Shown here piece by piece: positions 54,225 to 64,000 of a stretch of 64,000 nt of DNA. Location of the stretch: assembly GCA_963703015.1 (NCBI GenBank), contig OY969779.1, positions 930,001 to 994,000 on the forward strand, written 5' to 3'. The position numbers were made by a program, and so were the translations under genes. The notes beneath the pieces are model-generated. The model had not been told where the DNA came from, searched no databases, and worked only from the letters and a program-made list of their open reading frames with translations. Each line of letters begins with the position of its first letter. Within the stretch, counting starts at the first letter, position 1. The DNA is from Methanobacterium_B sp963703015. GTDB lineage: Archaea; Methanobacteriota; Methanobacteria; Methanobacteriales; Methanobacteriaceae.

Positions 54225-54629
54225 AAGAAATTAACCTGAAAAATTAGGTTCCATATTTAATAATCTTATTTTGTAGAAATTAAAGTGTCTGAATTATGAT
54301 CAATTTCATTATCTTTTATATTTAAAGATATTTTGTAAATTACAAATTTCTGGTTTGAAAATCTTGGCTCTATTTCTGATAAAATGGTAACTTGATTAAT
54401 CAATGAATAATTGCCATGTTTCCGTTGGGACATATAGACCAAACTATCAGTATAGGGACATTTTAAATAGTTTCATCAGTTTTAAAGAACCATTTTGGCA
54501 CTAACAATGAAATATAGAAAAATTTATTTTCAGTTACAACTGATTTAATAATAGGAGATTTAATTTTTTAGAATTAAAAGACTTATTGAATATTCTTCAA
54601 AAATGCATAAAAATTGGTAGGGGATAAAA
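54225..54629. other. Intergenic region before the PAS kinase, with a possible small minus-strand ORF
   Basis: The region has the Shine-Dalgarno TAGGGGAT at 54618-54625 just before the kinase start at 54630. On the minus strand 54433-54266 can encode 55 residues (MSQRKHGNYSLINQVTIL...), preceded in the same frame by KCPYTDSLVY. It has no family match that I recognise and no clear ribosome binding site, so could be a small gene or the tail of a lost gene. Confidence 0.4.
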
Positions 54630-57581
54630 ATTTCAGCTATCAAAATTTTCCTTGTTTGCCCTGATGATTCAAATGTAAAAGATCTAAAAACTATCATTGA
54701 ATCATTAGGTCATTCTTTTACCCAAAGGAATAATTTACAAAAATTGGAATTAAAACCAGATCTTATTTTAGTAGACAGTGTACTAAACAAAAAAATCTTA
54801 AAAACCACTATTTCTATGATCAACAAACTTGATCTACCTTTTATTTATATCAGCAGCCTTGAAGAAGGATTTAAACCAGAAATTGTTGATCAAACTAAAT
54901 ATTTTGGAACGCTGATCAAACCTGTTAATTCAGAATTACTAAAAACTAGCATTGAATTTGCCCTTAATAAAAATCTGAAAGAAAAAGAATTGAAAGCTAG
55001 GATCAATACCCTCGAAAAACGTGAATCTAGATACAATGCCCTGATTGAATCAAGTTTTGATTCTGTGTACATCATGAACCCAGACGGGAGCAAAATGAAA
55101 CATTTGAAGGGTCGAAATTTTTTAAACAACACCTTAAATCCATCTAAATCCTGGATAAATATTTATATTCCCCCTGAAGAAAGAGAAAAAGTTCTAAATG
55201 CAATTAATGAAGCAATTAAAAATAGAACTAAATTCGAGTTGGAACATAAAGTTATAGCTTCAGATGGTACTGTAGGCCAAACATTATCCCGGGCCGTGCC
55301 AGTGTTAAATGCAGATGGAAAAATTATTGAATGGATAGGAACAGCTAAGGATATAACCAAACGAACCAAGATAGAATGGGAGTTAACAGAAACTAAAAGT
55401 ATGTTAGAATCTGTTATTGAAAGTATTCCAGATGCAGTATTTGTATCAGACACTGAAGGAAATTTTTTAAAATTTAATAAAGCATTTGCAACATATCACA
55501 AGTTCAAATCAAAAAAAGATGTTAAAAAAACCTTAAAGGAATATCCAGAATTTCTCGAACTCTATGACGATGAAAATACTTTAGTACCATTTGATATGTG
55601 GGCAGTACCCCGAGCTTTAAGGGGAAAAACCAAATTTAATGAAGAATATCTCCTAAAAAGGAAAGATACTGGCGAAAAATGGTGGGGTAGTTACAGTTTT
55701 GCACCTATTAAAAATAAAAATGGCGGAGTAACAGGATCAGTTGTGGTTGGACGAGACATTACATCAGTTAAATCTTCTGAAATAAAACTCAAGGAAATAA
55801 ATCAAACTTTAAAAGAAAGGGAAGAACAGTTAAGACTTTTTATTGAGAATGCACCTGCATCAATTGCCATGTTTGATAATGAAATGAAATACATCTCAGC
55901 CAGTAATCGTTGGATTGCTGACTACAATCTTAAAGACAAAGAACTCGTTGGCAAATCCCACTACGTCGTATTTCCAGAGATTACAGATGAATTGAAACAG
56001 GTACATAAACGTGTTCTTGCAGGTTCAACAGAACAGGCTTCCCAAGATAGATTTGTACGTGTTGATGGTACAGTTCAGTGGCTTAAATGGGAAGCAATTC
56101 CATGGTACTCTCCATCAGGTAGTATTGGTGGTATAATCATTTTCACTGAAGACATTACAGATTTAAAATTGGCCAGTGATGCACTGGAAGATAGTCAGGA
56201 GAAATATAAATACGTCATTGAAACTGCAGAAGAAGGGATCATATTAATAGATAAAAATGGTACTATCATCGAAGCCAACCCAAAATCCCAGGAACTATTT
56301 GGGGACATGCAGGAACAATTAATCGGTAAAAACCTTGAATATATAAATAAAGAATTGAAAATTAGTTCAGACAATTTTAAAGAAGTCTTTAAAGCAGTTT
56401 TAAATGAAAAATCTATTTCTAATGAGTGGGAGTACTTCAATAAAAAGGGTGAAAAAAAATTTATCAGAATAAACTTATCCTTAATGAAAAAACAGTCCGA
56501 AATCGAAAGAATTGCAGTTGTTGTGGAAGACATTACAGATCTTAAGATGAGGGAACGATCCCTAAAAGAAAATGAACAATTCTTGGACAACATCATCGAT
56601 AACATTCCCGACATGATATTCGTGAAAACAGCTGATGAACTCAGGTTTGAAAGGGTTAACCAGGCAACAGAAAATATTTGGGGTTATGACCGGGATGAAA
56701 TCATTGGTAAAACTGATTATGACTTATTTCCACAGGATAAAGCCAACTCCTATACCAAAGATGATTTAGAAGTATTGAAAAAATTAGAGTTATCTGATAT
56801 TCCTGAAGAGATCATAGATACCAAATACGATGGGGAAAGAATACTTCACACTAAAAAAATTCCGTTGTTGGATGAAAAAGGACGATCAAAATATCTTCTC
56901 GGGATCTCAGAAGATATAACCCAGAGAAAATTGGATGAAATACAGCTTAAAAAATCTTTAGATGAAAAAGAAGCCTTGTTAAAGGAAGTTTACCACAGAG
57001 TAAAAAACAACATGCAGATCATATCTAGCCTACTGAATCTGCAAATTGCCAATGTTCAAGGTGAAGAATCCAAGGACATACTAAAGGATAGTCAAAGCCG
57101 AATCAAATCAATGGCAATGATCCATGAAAAACTGTACATGTCAAAGGATCTAAGCCATATCAACTTCAAAGAATATGTAGAGCATTTAGTTACAGATATT
57201 TTTTATACTTACGGAATTAAAGTTGGTTCAATAAATCCAATCCTCAGGATCGAAAATATCGAATTAAACATGGAAACAGCCATACCACTGGGCCTAATAA
57301 TTAATGAAATCGTGATAAACAGCCTTAAATTTGCATTTCCACAAGGAAATGGTTCAATAAAAATCATCTTCAAAAGCTTCAACAATACGTTATCACTAAC
57401 TGTTGCCGATGATGGAATTGGTATTCCAGAAAATATTGATTATCAAAAAACAGATTCATTAGGGCTGCAGCTTGTTACTAACCTAGTAGATCAACTCAAT
57501 GGAGAAATTAGTTTGGAAACAAAACAGGGAACCAAATTTAATATCACTTTTAAAGAGTTGGAATATAATAAAAGGATCTGA
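54630..57581 (+). CDS. Multi-PAS sensor histidine kinase (intact paralog)
   Basis: About 983 residues from an ATT at 54630 that follows AGGGGAT; the first conventional start, TTG 54744, would cut away the first third of the receiver domain (IKIFLVCPDDSNVKDLKTI) and lacks a ribosome binding site. Domains are a receiver-like domain (phospho-acceptor Asp in DLILVDS, Lys in FGTLIKPVN), five PAS domains (SFDSVYIMN, SIPDAVFVSD, NAPASIAMFD, TAEEGIILID, NIPDMIFVKT), a HisKA_2 domain with phospho-His in KEVYHRVKNNMQ, and an HATPase domain (LIINEIVINS, VADDGIGIP). Cytoplasmic; no response regulator nearby. It is a paralog of the split kinase at 27777-31188. Confidence 0.87.
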   Translation: MSAIKIFLVCPDDSNVKDLKTIIESLGHSFTQRNNLQKLELKPDLILVDSVLNKKILKTTISMINKLDLPFIYISSLEEGFKPEIVDQTKYFGTLIKPVNSELLKTSIEFALNKNLKEKELKARINTLEKRESRYNALIESSFDSVYIMNPDGSKMKHLKGRNFLNNTLNPSKSWINIYIPPEEREKVLNAINEAIKNRTKFELEHKVIASDGTVGQTLSRAVPVLNADGKIIEWIGTAKDITKRTKIEWELTETKSMLESVIESIPDAVFVSDTEGNFLKFNKAFATYHKFKSKKDVKKTLKEYPEFLELYDDENTLVPFDMWAVPRALRGKTKFNEEYLLKRKDTGEKWWGSYSFAPIKNKNGGVTGSVVVGRDITSVKSSEIKLKEINQTLKEREEQLRLFIENAPASIAMFDNEMKYISASNRWIADYNLKDKELVGKSHYVVFPEITDELKQVHKRVLAGSTEQASQDRFVRVDGTVQWLKWEAIPWYSPSGSIGGIIIFTEDITDLKLASDALEDSQEKYKYVIETAEEGIILIDKNGTIIEANPKSQELFGDMQEQLIGKNLEYINKELKISSDNFKEVFKAVLNEKSISNEWEYFNKKGEKKFIRINLSLMKKQSEIERIAVVVEDITDLKMRERSLKENEQFLDNIIDNIPDMIFVKTADELRFERVNQATENIWGYDRDEIIGKTDYDLFPQDKANSYTKDDLEVLKKLELSDIPEEIIDTKYDGERILHTKKIPLLDEKGRSKYLLGISEDITQRKLDEIQLKKSLDEKEALLKEVYHRVKNNMQIISSLLNLQIANVQGEESKDILKDSQSRIKSMAMIHEKLYMSKDLSHINFKEYVEHLVTDIFYTYGIKVGSINPILRIENIELNMETAIPLGLIINEIVINSLKFAFPQGNGSIKIIFKSFNNTLSLTVADDGIGIPENIDYQKTDSLGLQLVTNLVDQLNGEISLETKQGTKFNITFKELEYNKRI

Positions 57582-57646
57582 AACCTAATCTGGTTTCATG
57601 AATATAAAAAAGAATTAAGGCGGAAATTTAGTTTATTCTGTCTACT

Positions 57647-58204
57647 TTAACCATAGTATTTTTTAAATATCCCATGGATATCATTTGGTTCCTTAATAAC
57701 GTAAGTTTCGTGCATTTTAGCCAGTTTTTTTACATGCTCAACATCTTCCGCCCTTATGGTGATCTTCAAATCATTACCATCTGGAAGTTGGGTTATCGTA
57801 ACTCCCTCTTCATAATCCGAAGGCAATATGTAAATGGGCACATCTGCCTTCTGACCCATTATAGCTGCGTTAGATATCAATGTATCACCCATTCGCATGG
57901 AGATTTTGGCTACTGTATTGGAACTGGCAGGTGCAATTAACATGAAATCATACTTCCCTAACTGTATGTTACCTGCTAAAAAAGGTGCATTAGCATTTAT
58001 TTCTGTCCAAACTTTATCAAAATGAGTTTCAATTTCAGTGGATATTCCATAATATTTTAGGACCTGATCCCCTGATTTAGATACGAATAATTCAATATCA
58101 ACCTTGTCATCATATTCCTTTTTAATTTTTTCCATGGATTTAAGAGTTTCAACGATTTTATCCCCTGCACCAGTGAGTCCCCAGGCAATTTTAGGTTTTT
58201 TCAT
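57647..58204 (-). CDS. Archaeoflavoprotein AfpA / MJ0208-type (flavoprotein family)
   Basis: A 185-residue protein of the flavoprotein (Dfp/UbiX-like) fold. MKKPKIAWGLTGAGDKIVETL opens with the FMN-binding loop; LIAPASSNTVAKISMRMGDTLISNAAIMGQ near residue 91-120 is the second FMN motif. It matches the archaeoflavoprotein AfpA and dihydromethanopterin reductase-like proteins of methanogens, which shuttle electrons between a ferredoxin and a cofactor. Which of these functions applies here is not shown. It is convergent with the kinase and has no close partner. Confidence 0.82.
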   Translation of the reverse strand: MKKPKIAWGLTGAGDKIVETLKSMEKIKKEYDDKVDIELFVSKSGDQVLKYYGISTEIETHFDKVWTEINANAPFLAGNIQLGKYDFMLIAPASSNTVAKISMRMGDTLISNAAIMGQKADVPIYILPSDYEEGVTITQLPDGNDLKITIRAEDVEHVKKLAKMHETYVIKEPNDIHGIFKKYYG

Positions 58205-58499
58205 CAGTTTTCCTCCATTAAATTTAATTCAAACAATCTTTCAATCGGTTAACAATTTGATTATTAGTAATCATATGATTAATCCATCTATTTGAATTAA
58301 AAGGTATTACCTAATCATTTCCAAACCTTTTATCCCATGTATAATATTAGATCATGATTCTATAATTTTTTTTGGATATTTTTAAAACTGTTAATAGCCC
58401 CAATTTGGTTTTAATTTGCATTTTCATCCCCAATTATGCCCTTTTTAATAAAAAAATAAATAATAGTCTGTTTCATACCAACTATCATTCTTTTAAAAA

Positions 58500-60815
58500 T
58501 TATTTCCTCCGTGATAATGTCAATCCTCCCCATAATAATAAAAAAGCCATTATAAGATAGTTTAGAGGTAAACCAGTTTTTTGCAAAATAATTGCCTTGT
58601 TTGGAAATCTATTATTTTGGAAATTTATTCCAGATAATTTCTTAGCTCCCTGGGTGGTTAAATCACCATTTGATGCATTATTTTTAGATTTTGTGACATT
58701 TAGCCCTTTTACAAGGATATTAACTGTTTTTGAACTGGATAAAATGCCATTAGACACTCTAAAAGTGATATGATATGTTCCATTTTGGTTTTTATTTGGT
58801 GTCCACAGGAACAACCCATTAACTACGTCAAATTTTGAACCAATTGGTAAATTACTTGCCAAATATTTTAAAGAAGTAAAATTAGGATCTGTGGCATTAA
58901 CTCTAAATTTCAAAGTTTTTGCACATTCAACAACTTTATTTGTTATTAAACCAAATTTTGGAGTGTCATTCTGTGAAATAACTGTGATATATTCTTTTTT
59001 TGATAATTGTCCCATGGCATCGTCACTTGTAACAACCAGTTTCACATCATATATTCCTTTTTCTGTATAGGTATGTGTTGGATTCTGTTGACTTGATGTT
59101 GTACCGTCACCAAAGTACCATTTCCATGTATTAAATTTAGCCATAGATATGTCGTGGAACTTCAATATTAAAGGTGATTTACCTTTTATTTCGTTCACTG
59201 TAAAATTAGGGGTGATGATCCTGTCATAATTATTTGTTACAATCCCATCAGTTCCTGAAAGTACTGAATAATTACCTTTTTTTGAATCTGAAGATAAATA
59301 ATTGTTTTCTATAGATGTACCAACTGCTCCTGTGGCATTTACTGTATAAATTCCTGTGGAGTTGATTTCATTGAAGTAAATAGTATTGTTCTTAGAGTTT
59401 GCCATCAAATAAATTCCTGCATTTCCCAATGGAATAACATCATCATGTTCATATGAATATGGGGCGCTGCCATGAAGAGCAACTGTCCAAATTTCATTGT
59501 AGTTGATATTATTGTTGGAAGCCATATAAGCAGCTACACCATAATTATACTTTCCCTTTGAAAATATTCGGTTAGTTTCAATTATATTTTCATTGGACGC
59601 AAATAATTCCATGATATAATTAGCATTACCCGTCATAGTAACATTATTCCCTGTGATTTTACTTCTTTGAGAACCTTCCAATGTAACTCCATAACTGTAA
59701 AAAGTTGCAGAAACTGTGATATTGTTATTTTTGAGTGTTGTGTTAATGCTATTTAATCCAGCTATGAAACCTGTTGCAAAGTAAGTTCCATTCACATGGA
59801 CATTGTTGCTTGAAAATAGATTATTCATTGCAGAAGTAGTCATGGATCCGCCCATAGCTCCTAAAACACCAAAACCATAGGAATAGGGGTTTTTTCCACA
59901 CACTTGGATTGTGTTGTTCTTTACTTGGTTGTTATGACTGTCGTAGTAGATATCAATACCAACCATACTGTTCATGCAATTATTACTCGGTAATATTGGT
60001 TTTTTGAACCCAGATTCCAACAAGACATCGTTATTTAAGATCTTATTTTCTGAAGAAAATAACAGCAGTATACCATAGGTTGGGAATATTTCATCAATAT
60101 CACCAATATCTGCCACATTTATTGAAGGTTCATATTTTAAAGAATGGCTCGTACCAGTTACTTTTAGCTTATTAAATACGATTTCATTGTTGTAAGATTC
60201 ATAACATAAAATACCATATGTAATATAATTTCCACTTGTGTTTATGGTGTTATTTATTAATTTGTTGTTTTTCGAGTCCTTTAAATAGATACCGATGCTT
60301 TCAGAGTTTCCAAATGTAAATATAGTGTTATTTTTTAGGATGTTGTTGTTTGATCCATTGATAATTATTCCCATTCGATCATTATTTTTTATAAAAATAT
60401 TTGATATTTGGGTTCCCGATCCTGTGCCAGTTATTTTAATAGTGCCACTATAAATTGTTGTAGAATATCCGACCAGAGTAATGGGAATGTTGATTATAAA
60501 ATCTTTTTTATAAAATTTTCCATGTAATTTTAAAATATCTCCGGACTTAAGGACTCCTTTTTTTAAACCTCCATTTTGATTGAAATAGTTACCATAATTT
60601 GCATTGGTTATGTCAATGGTTTTAACACGAGCTTGTTTAAGATTATAATTACTCTGGGTGTTGGTTAAACCAGTTAATAGAGTTGATGAACTGGTATTAG
60701 TTTTAATGGTTTGATTTGTAGGATTATCCAAACTTGCTGCTGAAGCTGCATTGCATAGTAACATCCCAATAAACAAACCTAATACTAATGTTAAATACTG
60801 TTTTTTAGTTATCAA
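58500..60815 (-). CDS. Beta-helix surface protein with PKD domain and C-terminal membrane anchor
   Basis: 771 residues from TTG 60815, six bases after GGTGA. The order is: signal peptide (1-27, ending AASA), NosD-like right-handed beta-helix (about 60-525) with repeats such as NNxILNNTIxxSG, a PKD domain (about 535-615, with WYFGDGTTSSQQNPTHTYTEKG), an Ig/He_PIG-like domain (617-705), a spacer, and a C-terminal transmembrane helix plus RRK (about 748-771). The last part is an archaeal cell-surface anchor. The extracellular part is suited to binding carbohydrate or protein. It is adjacent to another adhesin-like gene on the same strand. Confidence 0.87.
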   Translation of the reverse strand: MITKKQYLTLVLGLFIGMLLCNAASAASLDNPTNQTIKTNTSSSTLLTGLTNTQSNYNLKQARVKTIDITNANYGNYFNQNGGLKKGVLKSGDILKLHGKFYKKDFIINIPITLVGYSTTIYSGTIKITGTGSGTQISNIFIKNNDRMGIIINGSNNNILKNNTIFTFGNSESIGIYLKDSKNNKLINNTINTSGNYITYGILCYESYNNEIVFNKLKVTGTSHSLKYEPSINVADIGDIDEIFPTYGILLLFSSENKILNNDVLLESGFKKPILPSNNCMNSMVGIDIYYDSHNNQVKNNTIQVCGKNPYSYGFGVLGAMGGSMTTSAMNNLFSSNNVHVNGTYFATGFIAGLNSINTTLKNNNITVSATFYSYGVTLEGSQRSKITGNNVTMTGNANYIMELFASNENIIETNRIFSKGKYNYGVAAYMASNNNINYNEIWTVALHGSAPYSYEHDDVIPLGNAGIYLMANSKNNTIYFNEINSTGIYTVNATGAVGTSIENNYLSSDSKKGNYSVLSGTDGIVTNNYDRIITPNFTVNEIKGKSPLILKFHDISMAKFNTWKWYFGDGTTSSQQNPTHTYTEKGIYDVKLVVTSDDAMGQLSKKEYITVISQNDTPKFGLITNKVVECAKTLKFRVNATDPNFTSLKYLASNLPIGSKFDVVNGLFLWTPNKNQNGTYHITFRVSNGILSSSKTVNILVKGLNVTKSKNNASNGDLTTQGAKKLSGINFQNNRFPNKAIILQKTGLPLNYLIMAFLLLWGGLTLSRRK

Positions 60816-60948
60816 CTATCTTCACCTTGAAATTCTGTTGTTTTAAATTATATACAGCGAGATATAAATGAATCATTTCTCTATTGCATCATTTAAAGGA
60901 TTAATTTATTAATTCTAGGCATTTTAAACTATTAAAAGGTTTAAATGC

Positions 60949-63900
60949 CTATTTAATTTGATTTTTTGATGTGTTTGTGTTGCGGCCTTTGTTGTAGATA
61001 CTGTATTTGGTGTTTTTGAAGAATTTGTTGTGGGAAACTTGAGCATTTACTGCAGAACTGTTGATATACAATCCTATCTTGTTTTGTTTTAGAGTATTGG
61101 ATTTTACGCTGCTACTGTGACCTGCTTCAAAAATCCCTATTGAAAATTTACATATGACATTACCCAATATTGCGTTAGATCTACTGTTTTTAGCAGAATA
61201 AATTCCATTACCCTTATTCAATCCGGTCAAGTTATTATTGTATATTTTATTCAATGATCCTGTGTTGTATATTCCACAATCTCTAACAGATTTAATACTG
61301 TTAAAAACTATCGTGGATGAACCTGCACCGTTTACAATACTTTTGTATCCACCATATACCATGTTATAATTTATATTAGAGTTTATTCCAGCATTATTAA
61401 GCCCACATGCATTGTTTTTCAAAGTATTATACAGTGCCTTGAAATTCGCTCCTTTATTGTAAATTCCAATTTTAGATGAACTAGATATTGTGTTATAATT
61501 CATATTCACATATTTAGCATAATTCACAACCCCATAAGCTCCCCCAATGAAATTACAGTGCGATATTATCATGTTTGATCCCTTATTTAAAATTCCAATC
61601 CTATTGTTTGTTAGTTTAGACCATTTAAAACTCACACTGTCCCCATAATTACTAATAGCAGAACCTTTGTTTGATGAAAAAGTATTAGAATTAATATTAA
61701 CCCCAAATCCTTTACCATAATTTACTACACCGTTTACATCCCCTATGAATGTGTTATTTGTTATTGTTACTCTGTTCATTCTGTTTAAGATAGCTGTAAT
61801 ATAGTTATTAATAGTCATTCCTTGAATGCTGCAGTTGCTATTTATAGTGAAAGCAGTTCCTGAACCCTTACCATCCAAAATTACATTGCCATTGGCTTTA
61901 ATATTCACAGGTTTAGAAATTTTTAATGCTAATTTTTTATACAAACCTCCTATGAATACAACATTACCTGAACTTGGACATGTGTCTATTATATGTTGTA
62001 TCTGAGAATTATCCATATAATTATAGATAAACCAGTTTGTAGCAGTTATATTCGTAATAAAAACAGAACTAGCAGCAATTGTACTGTTGTACCATTTATT
62101 TGCTTGGAAAGTATTGAGGATAATATAATTACCAACATCTAAGTTAATTAATAGAGTAGCTACTCCTTTATCATTGGTTACCACGGAATAGTTTGTGTTT
62201 AACTTTGGACTAATCACATTGATATCCACTCTTTCACCTGCAAGTGGTCTGTTGTAGGTATCAGTCAGCGTAATGTTATAGCTGTTATTAAAATTAGAGA
62301 TCACAGGATTTGCAATTAATCTTGTTTTAACAGTATTAATTGTTAAATTGCCCTTAGTCGCGCTGGATTTACACAAACTGTTTCCACTAAACTTTGAAGT
62401 TACATTGTAAAATCCAGGGTATAAATTTATTATTATTCCTGCAGTGCCATTAGAATTTGTTTTTATCTTGTATGTTTGGTTTAATTTGCCCTGTGAAATT
62501 GTTATGGCAACAGTTTCACTTCTAATTACATTACCATTTCCATCTATCAATTTAACAAGATAAGGATTTCCCCGACCATACAAAACTTTAGTTAAAAGAG
62601 TTAATATGGTATTTATTGGAGATACTGTAAATGTCGATGCACTGTTACTTGCCCCATACCAGTTATTGCCTGCAAAGCTAGATTTAACAGTATATTTACC
62701 CTTAGGAAAATTGACTAAAAAATGTGCTCTGCCATTACCATCAGTAACTCCGTAGTAAATCTTTGATTTATTTCCCTGCATAATTTTAAAACTTATTTTT
62801 TGGCCTGAAATTGGCCGACCCATAAAATCATACAAAGTCGTATAATAAACGTTACCATTACCATAAAAGGTCCCATTGAAAGAAATTAATTTAGTAATGG
62901 CTGTTAAGACTTGTATGGTAGCACTGGCTTGGGATCCCTTAAAATTTCCGTTACCAACATAAACAACATATATTTTATAGACACCTATTGGATTGTTTAT
63001 CGTTACTGTAGCCGTCCCATTTTCGTTTGTAACTGTGGAATATTTTTGTGATTTTCCCTTTTGATCTGTAATAATACAGTTTAAAGTTTGATCAGATATC
63101 AAGTAACCATTCACGTTTCTTAAAATAATGATATATTTATTGGAGTTTCCATAAAACGCCGCATTATTAATATCTATTAATGTACTATAATTCCTGATCA
63201 TCAAATTAACAGTTTGATTATCTATAGTTGCATTAACAGAGAAATCTTTAGTCGAATCAGATGTTATGTTCGTGTATGCATGATTATTAATTAAGTTGCT
63301 TGTTACAGGATAAAATTTAGCATCAGCACTGTTAAAAATAACGGACCTAGAAGGCAAAGTACTGTTTAACCCACTAATTTTCCCATTTGAATCCGTAATT
63401 TGATCTAACGCAACAGTTAAACGCGACCCATTTGCAGTTAAAGTCATTATTACCCAATTATAGGCATAAATATTTCCTAAAAGGCAGTAAGTTTCCCCAT
63501 TGTTGGGTCCACTGTTTGATCCCCACCAGTTTTCGAGCAAATAAGCTGTACCTCGACGGTTATATATGTCATTTGCCAAATATTTAGCAGTGTTATTGAT
63601 AAAGATTGAATAAGTCACATTTAAATTGCCAGCATTGTAAATAGCTCCACCATAGGAAGCATTATTATTTAAAAAACTGCAGTGATCAACCGTTAAATTT
63701 CCACCATTGAATATTATCCCATTTGAATTGTAATCTTCATAATCGGCATAACTATTTTTGTTTCCTATAAAGCTAGAATTCGATAATATCATGGTATTTT
63801 GACTGCTGTAATCCCCGTTATTTATTATGGGTCCCTTATATCCATTTCCATCATTATTTATGAAAACACAATTATTGACAACTTTAGCCTGACTTACACT

Positions 63901-64000
63901 ACAGCCAGTGTTGTTACTAAATGTACAATTTTCAACTGTTCCAAAATTGTATCTGTTACAAATCACTCCCCCTGTGTTGTTAATAAATGTAGAACCATTG
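60949..64000 (-). CDS. Adhesin-like beta-helix / Ig-like repeat surface protein, 5' end outside window
   Basis: The frame is open through the right edge (residues reading NGSTFINNTGGVICN... before the apparent GTG at 63966), so the N-terminus is beyond the window; 1016 residues are visible. The first 140 are beta-helix repeats (GGAIYNAG, closing NWWGSNSGP). A linker follows, then at least four Ig-like repeats of about 90 residues (YGNSNKYIIILR, YGNGNVYYTTLYD, YGRGNPYLVKLID, NNSYNITLTD; each with NENGTATV/NGRAHFLV-like strands), about 265-620. The rest (640-1005) is a right-handed beta-helix with many SNTF/NNTF repeats. There is no C-terminal membrane helix. It is probably adhesive. Confidence 0.85.
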   Translation of the reverse strand, partial: NGSTFINNTGGVICNRYNFGTVENCTFSNNTGCSVSQAKVVNNCVFINNDGNGYKGPIINNGDYSSQNTMILSNSSFIGNKNSYADYEDYNSNGIIFNGGNLTVDHCSFLNNNASYGGAIYNAGNLNVTYSIFINNTAKYLANDIYNRRGTAYLLENWWGSNSGPNNGETYCLLGNIYAYNWVIMTLTANGSRLTVALDQITDSNGKISGLNSTLPSRSVIFNSADAKFYPVTSNLINNHAYTNITSDSTKDFSVNATIDNQTVNLMIRNYSTLIDINNAAFYGNSNKYIIILRNVNGYLISDQTLNCIITDQKGKSQKYSTVTNENGTATVTINNPIGVYKIYVVYVGNGNFKGSQASATIQVLTAITKLISFNGTFYGNGNVYYTTLYDFMGRPISGQKISFKIMQGNKSKIYYGVTDGNGRAHFLVNFPKGKYTVKSSFAGNNWYGASNSASTFTVSPINTILTLLTKVLYGRGNPYLVKLIDGNGNVIRSETVAITISQGKLNQTYKIKTNSNGTAGIIINLYPGFYNVTSKFSGNSLCKSSATKGNLTINTVKTRLIANPVISNFNNSYNITLTDTYNRPLAGERVDINVISPKLNTNYSVVTNDKGVATLLINLDVGNYIILNTFQANKWYNSTIAASSVFITNITATNWFIYNYMDNSQIQHIIDTCPSSGNVVFIGGLYKKLALKISKPVNIKANGNVILDGKGSGTAFTINSNCSIQGMTINNYITAILNRMNRVTITNNTFIGDVNGVVNYGKGFGVNINSNTFSSNKGSAISNYGDSVSFKWSKLTNNRIGILNKGSNMIISHCNFIGGAYGVVNYAKYVNMNYNTISSSSKIGIYNKGANFKALYNTLKNNACGLNNAGINSNINYNMVYGGYKSIVNGAGSSTIVFNSIKSVRDCGIYNTGSLNKIYNNNLTGLNKGNGIYSAKNSRSNAILGNVICKFSIGIFEAGHSSSVKSNTLKQNKIGLYINSSAVNAQVSHNKFFKNTKYSIYNKGRNTNTSKNQIK

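Overview
The window is a stretch of chromosome from a methanogenic archaeon of the order Methanobacteriales, most likely a mesophilic Methanobacterium. The evidence is a methyl-coenzyme M reductase operon of the mrt type (B-D-G-A, no C gene), archaeal lipid and ribosome genes (geranylgeranylglyceryl phosphate synthase, eS1, eL40, Tsr3), a secreted protein with a pseudomurein-binding repeat, adhesin-like beta-helix proteins, low GC, and Shine-Dalgarno sequences of the GGAGGTGAT type. I see no rRNA, tRNA, CRISPR array or insertion sequence.

Layout. 1-6 kb: a methanogenesis marker metalloprotein cut by the left edge, then a mostly minus-strand set (zinc-ribbon membrane protein, HEAT-repeat protein, TldE-like protein, HAD phosphatase, HypD). 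6-13.4 kb, plus strand: a Mur-ligase-like protein, an exported unknown, a nucleotidyltransferase and a 1141-residue surface protein with a beta-propeller and Ig-like domains. 13.7-18.8 kb, minus strand: DUF169, GGGP synthase, eL40/Tsr3, a flavin reductase and a fused chelatase AAA/VWA protein. 19-21.7 kb: zinc ribbon, unknown, DUF116, and a secreted pseudomurein-binding/transglutaminase-like protein. 22.1-26.8 kb: mrtBDGA with a long structured leader and a hairpin/T-tract terminator, then a TetR regulator. 27.8-31.2 kb: a multi-PAS histidine kinase gene split by a frameshift. 31.5-33.7 kb: a small redox cluster. 34-43.6 kb: a long plus-strand block of core metabolism (eS1, DUF92, ApgM, GlmM, GlmU-like, gamma-carbonic-anhydrase-like, HisC, NrdG-like) ending in an ASCH-TPR protein and an OB-fold-like membrane protein. 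43.6-51.2 kb: an unknown alpha-toroid-like protein, ArsR and LonA protease, DUF1697, a winged-helix protein and an MFS exporter. 51.3-64 kb: an accessory region with three large beta-helix surface proteins, a decayed ATPase gene, a second (intact) multi-PAS kinase and an archaeoflavoprotein.

How the parts work together. GlmM and the GlmU-like enzyme are adjacent and supply UDP-N-acetyl sugars, precursors of pseudomurein. The pseudomurein-binding protein and the adhesins act outside the cell on or from that wall. MrtBDGA catalyses the methane-forming step; marker 16 and HypD (NiFe-hydrogenase maturation) belong to the same energy metabolism.

The most unusual signals are: several genes whose best ribosome binding site points to a start codon outside ATG/GTG/TTG (ATT at 54630 and 20853, CTG at 7566, perhaps ATA at 41739); two tandem leader hairpins at the predicted 5' end of the mrt transcript; a single-base frameshift in one of two paralogous kinases; an ATPase relic hidden in an apparently empty region; and a perfect 16-bp palindrome over the arsR promoter just before lon.
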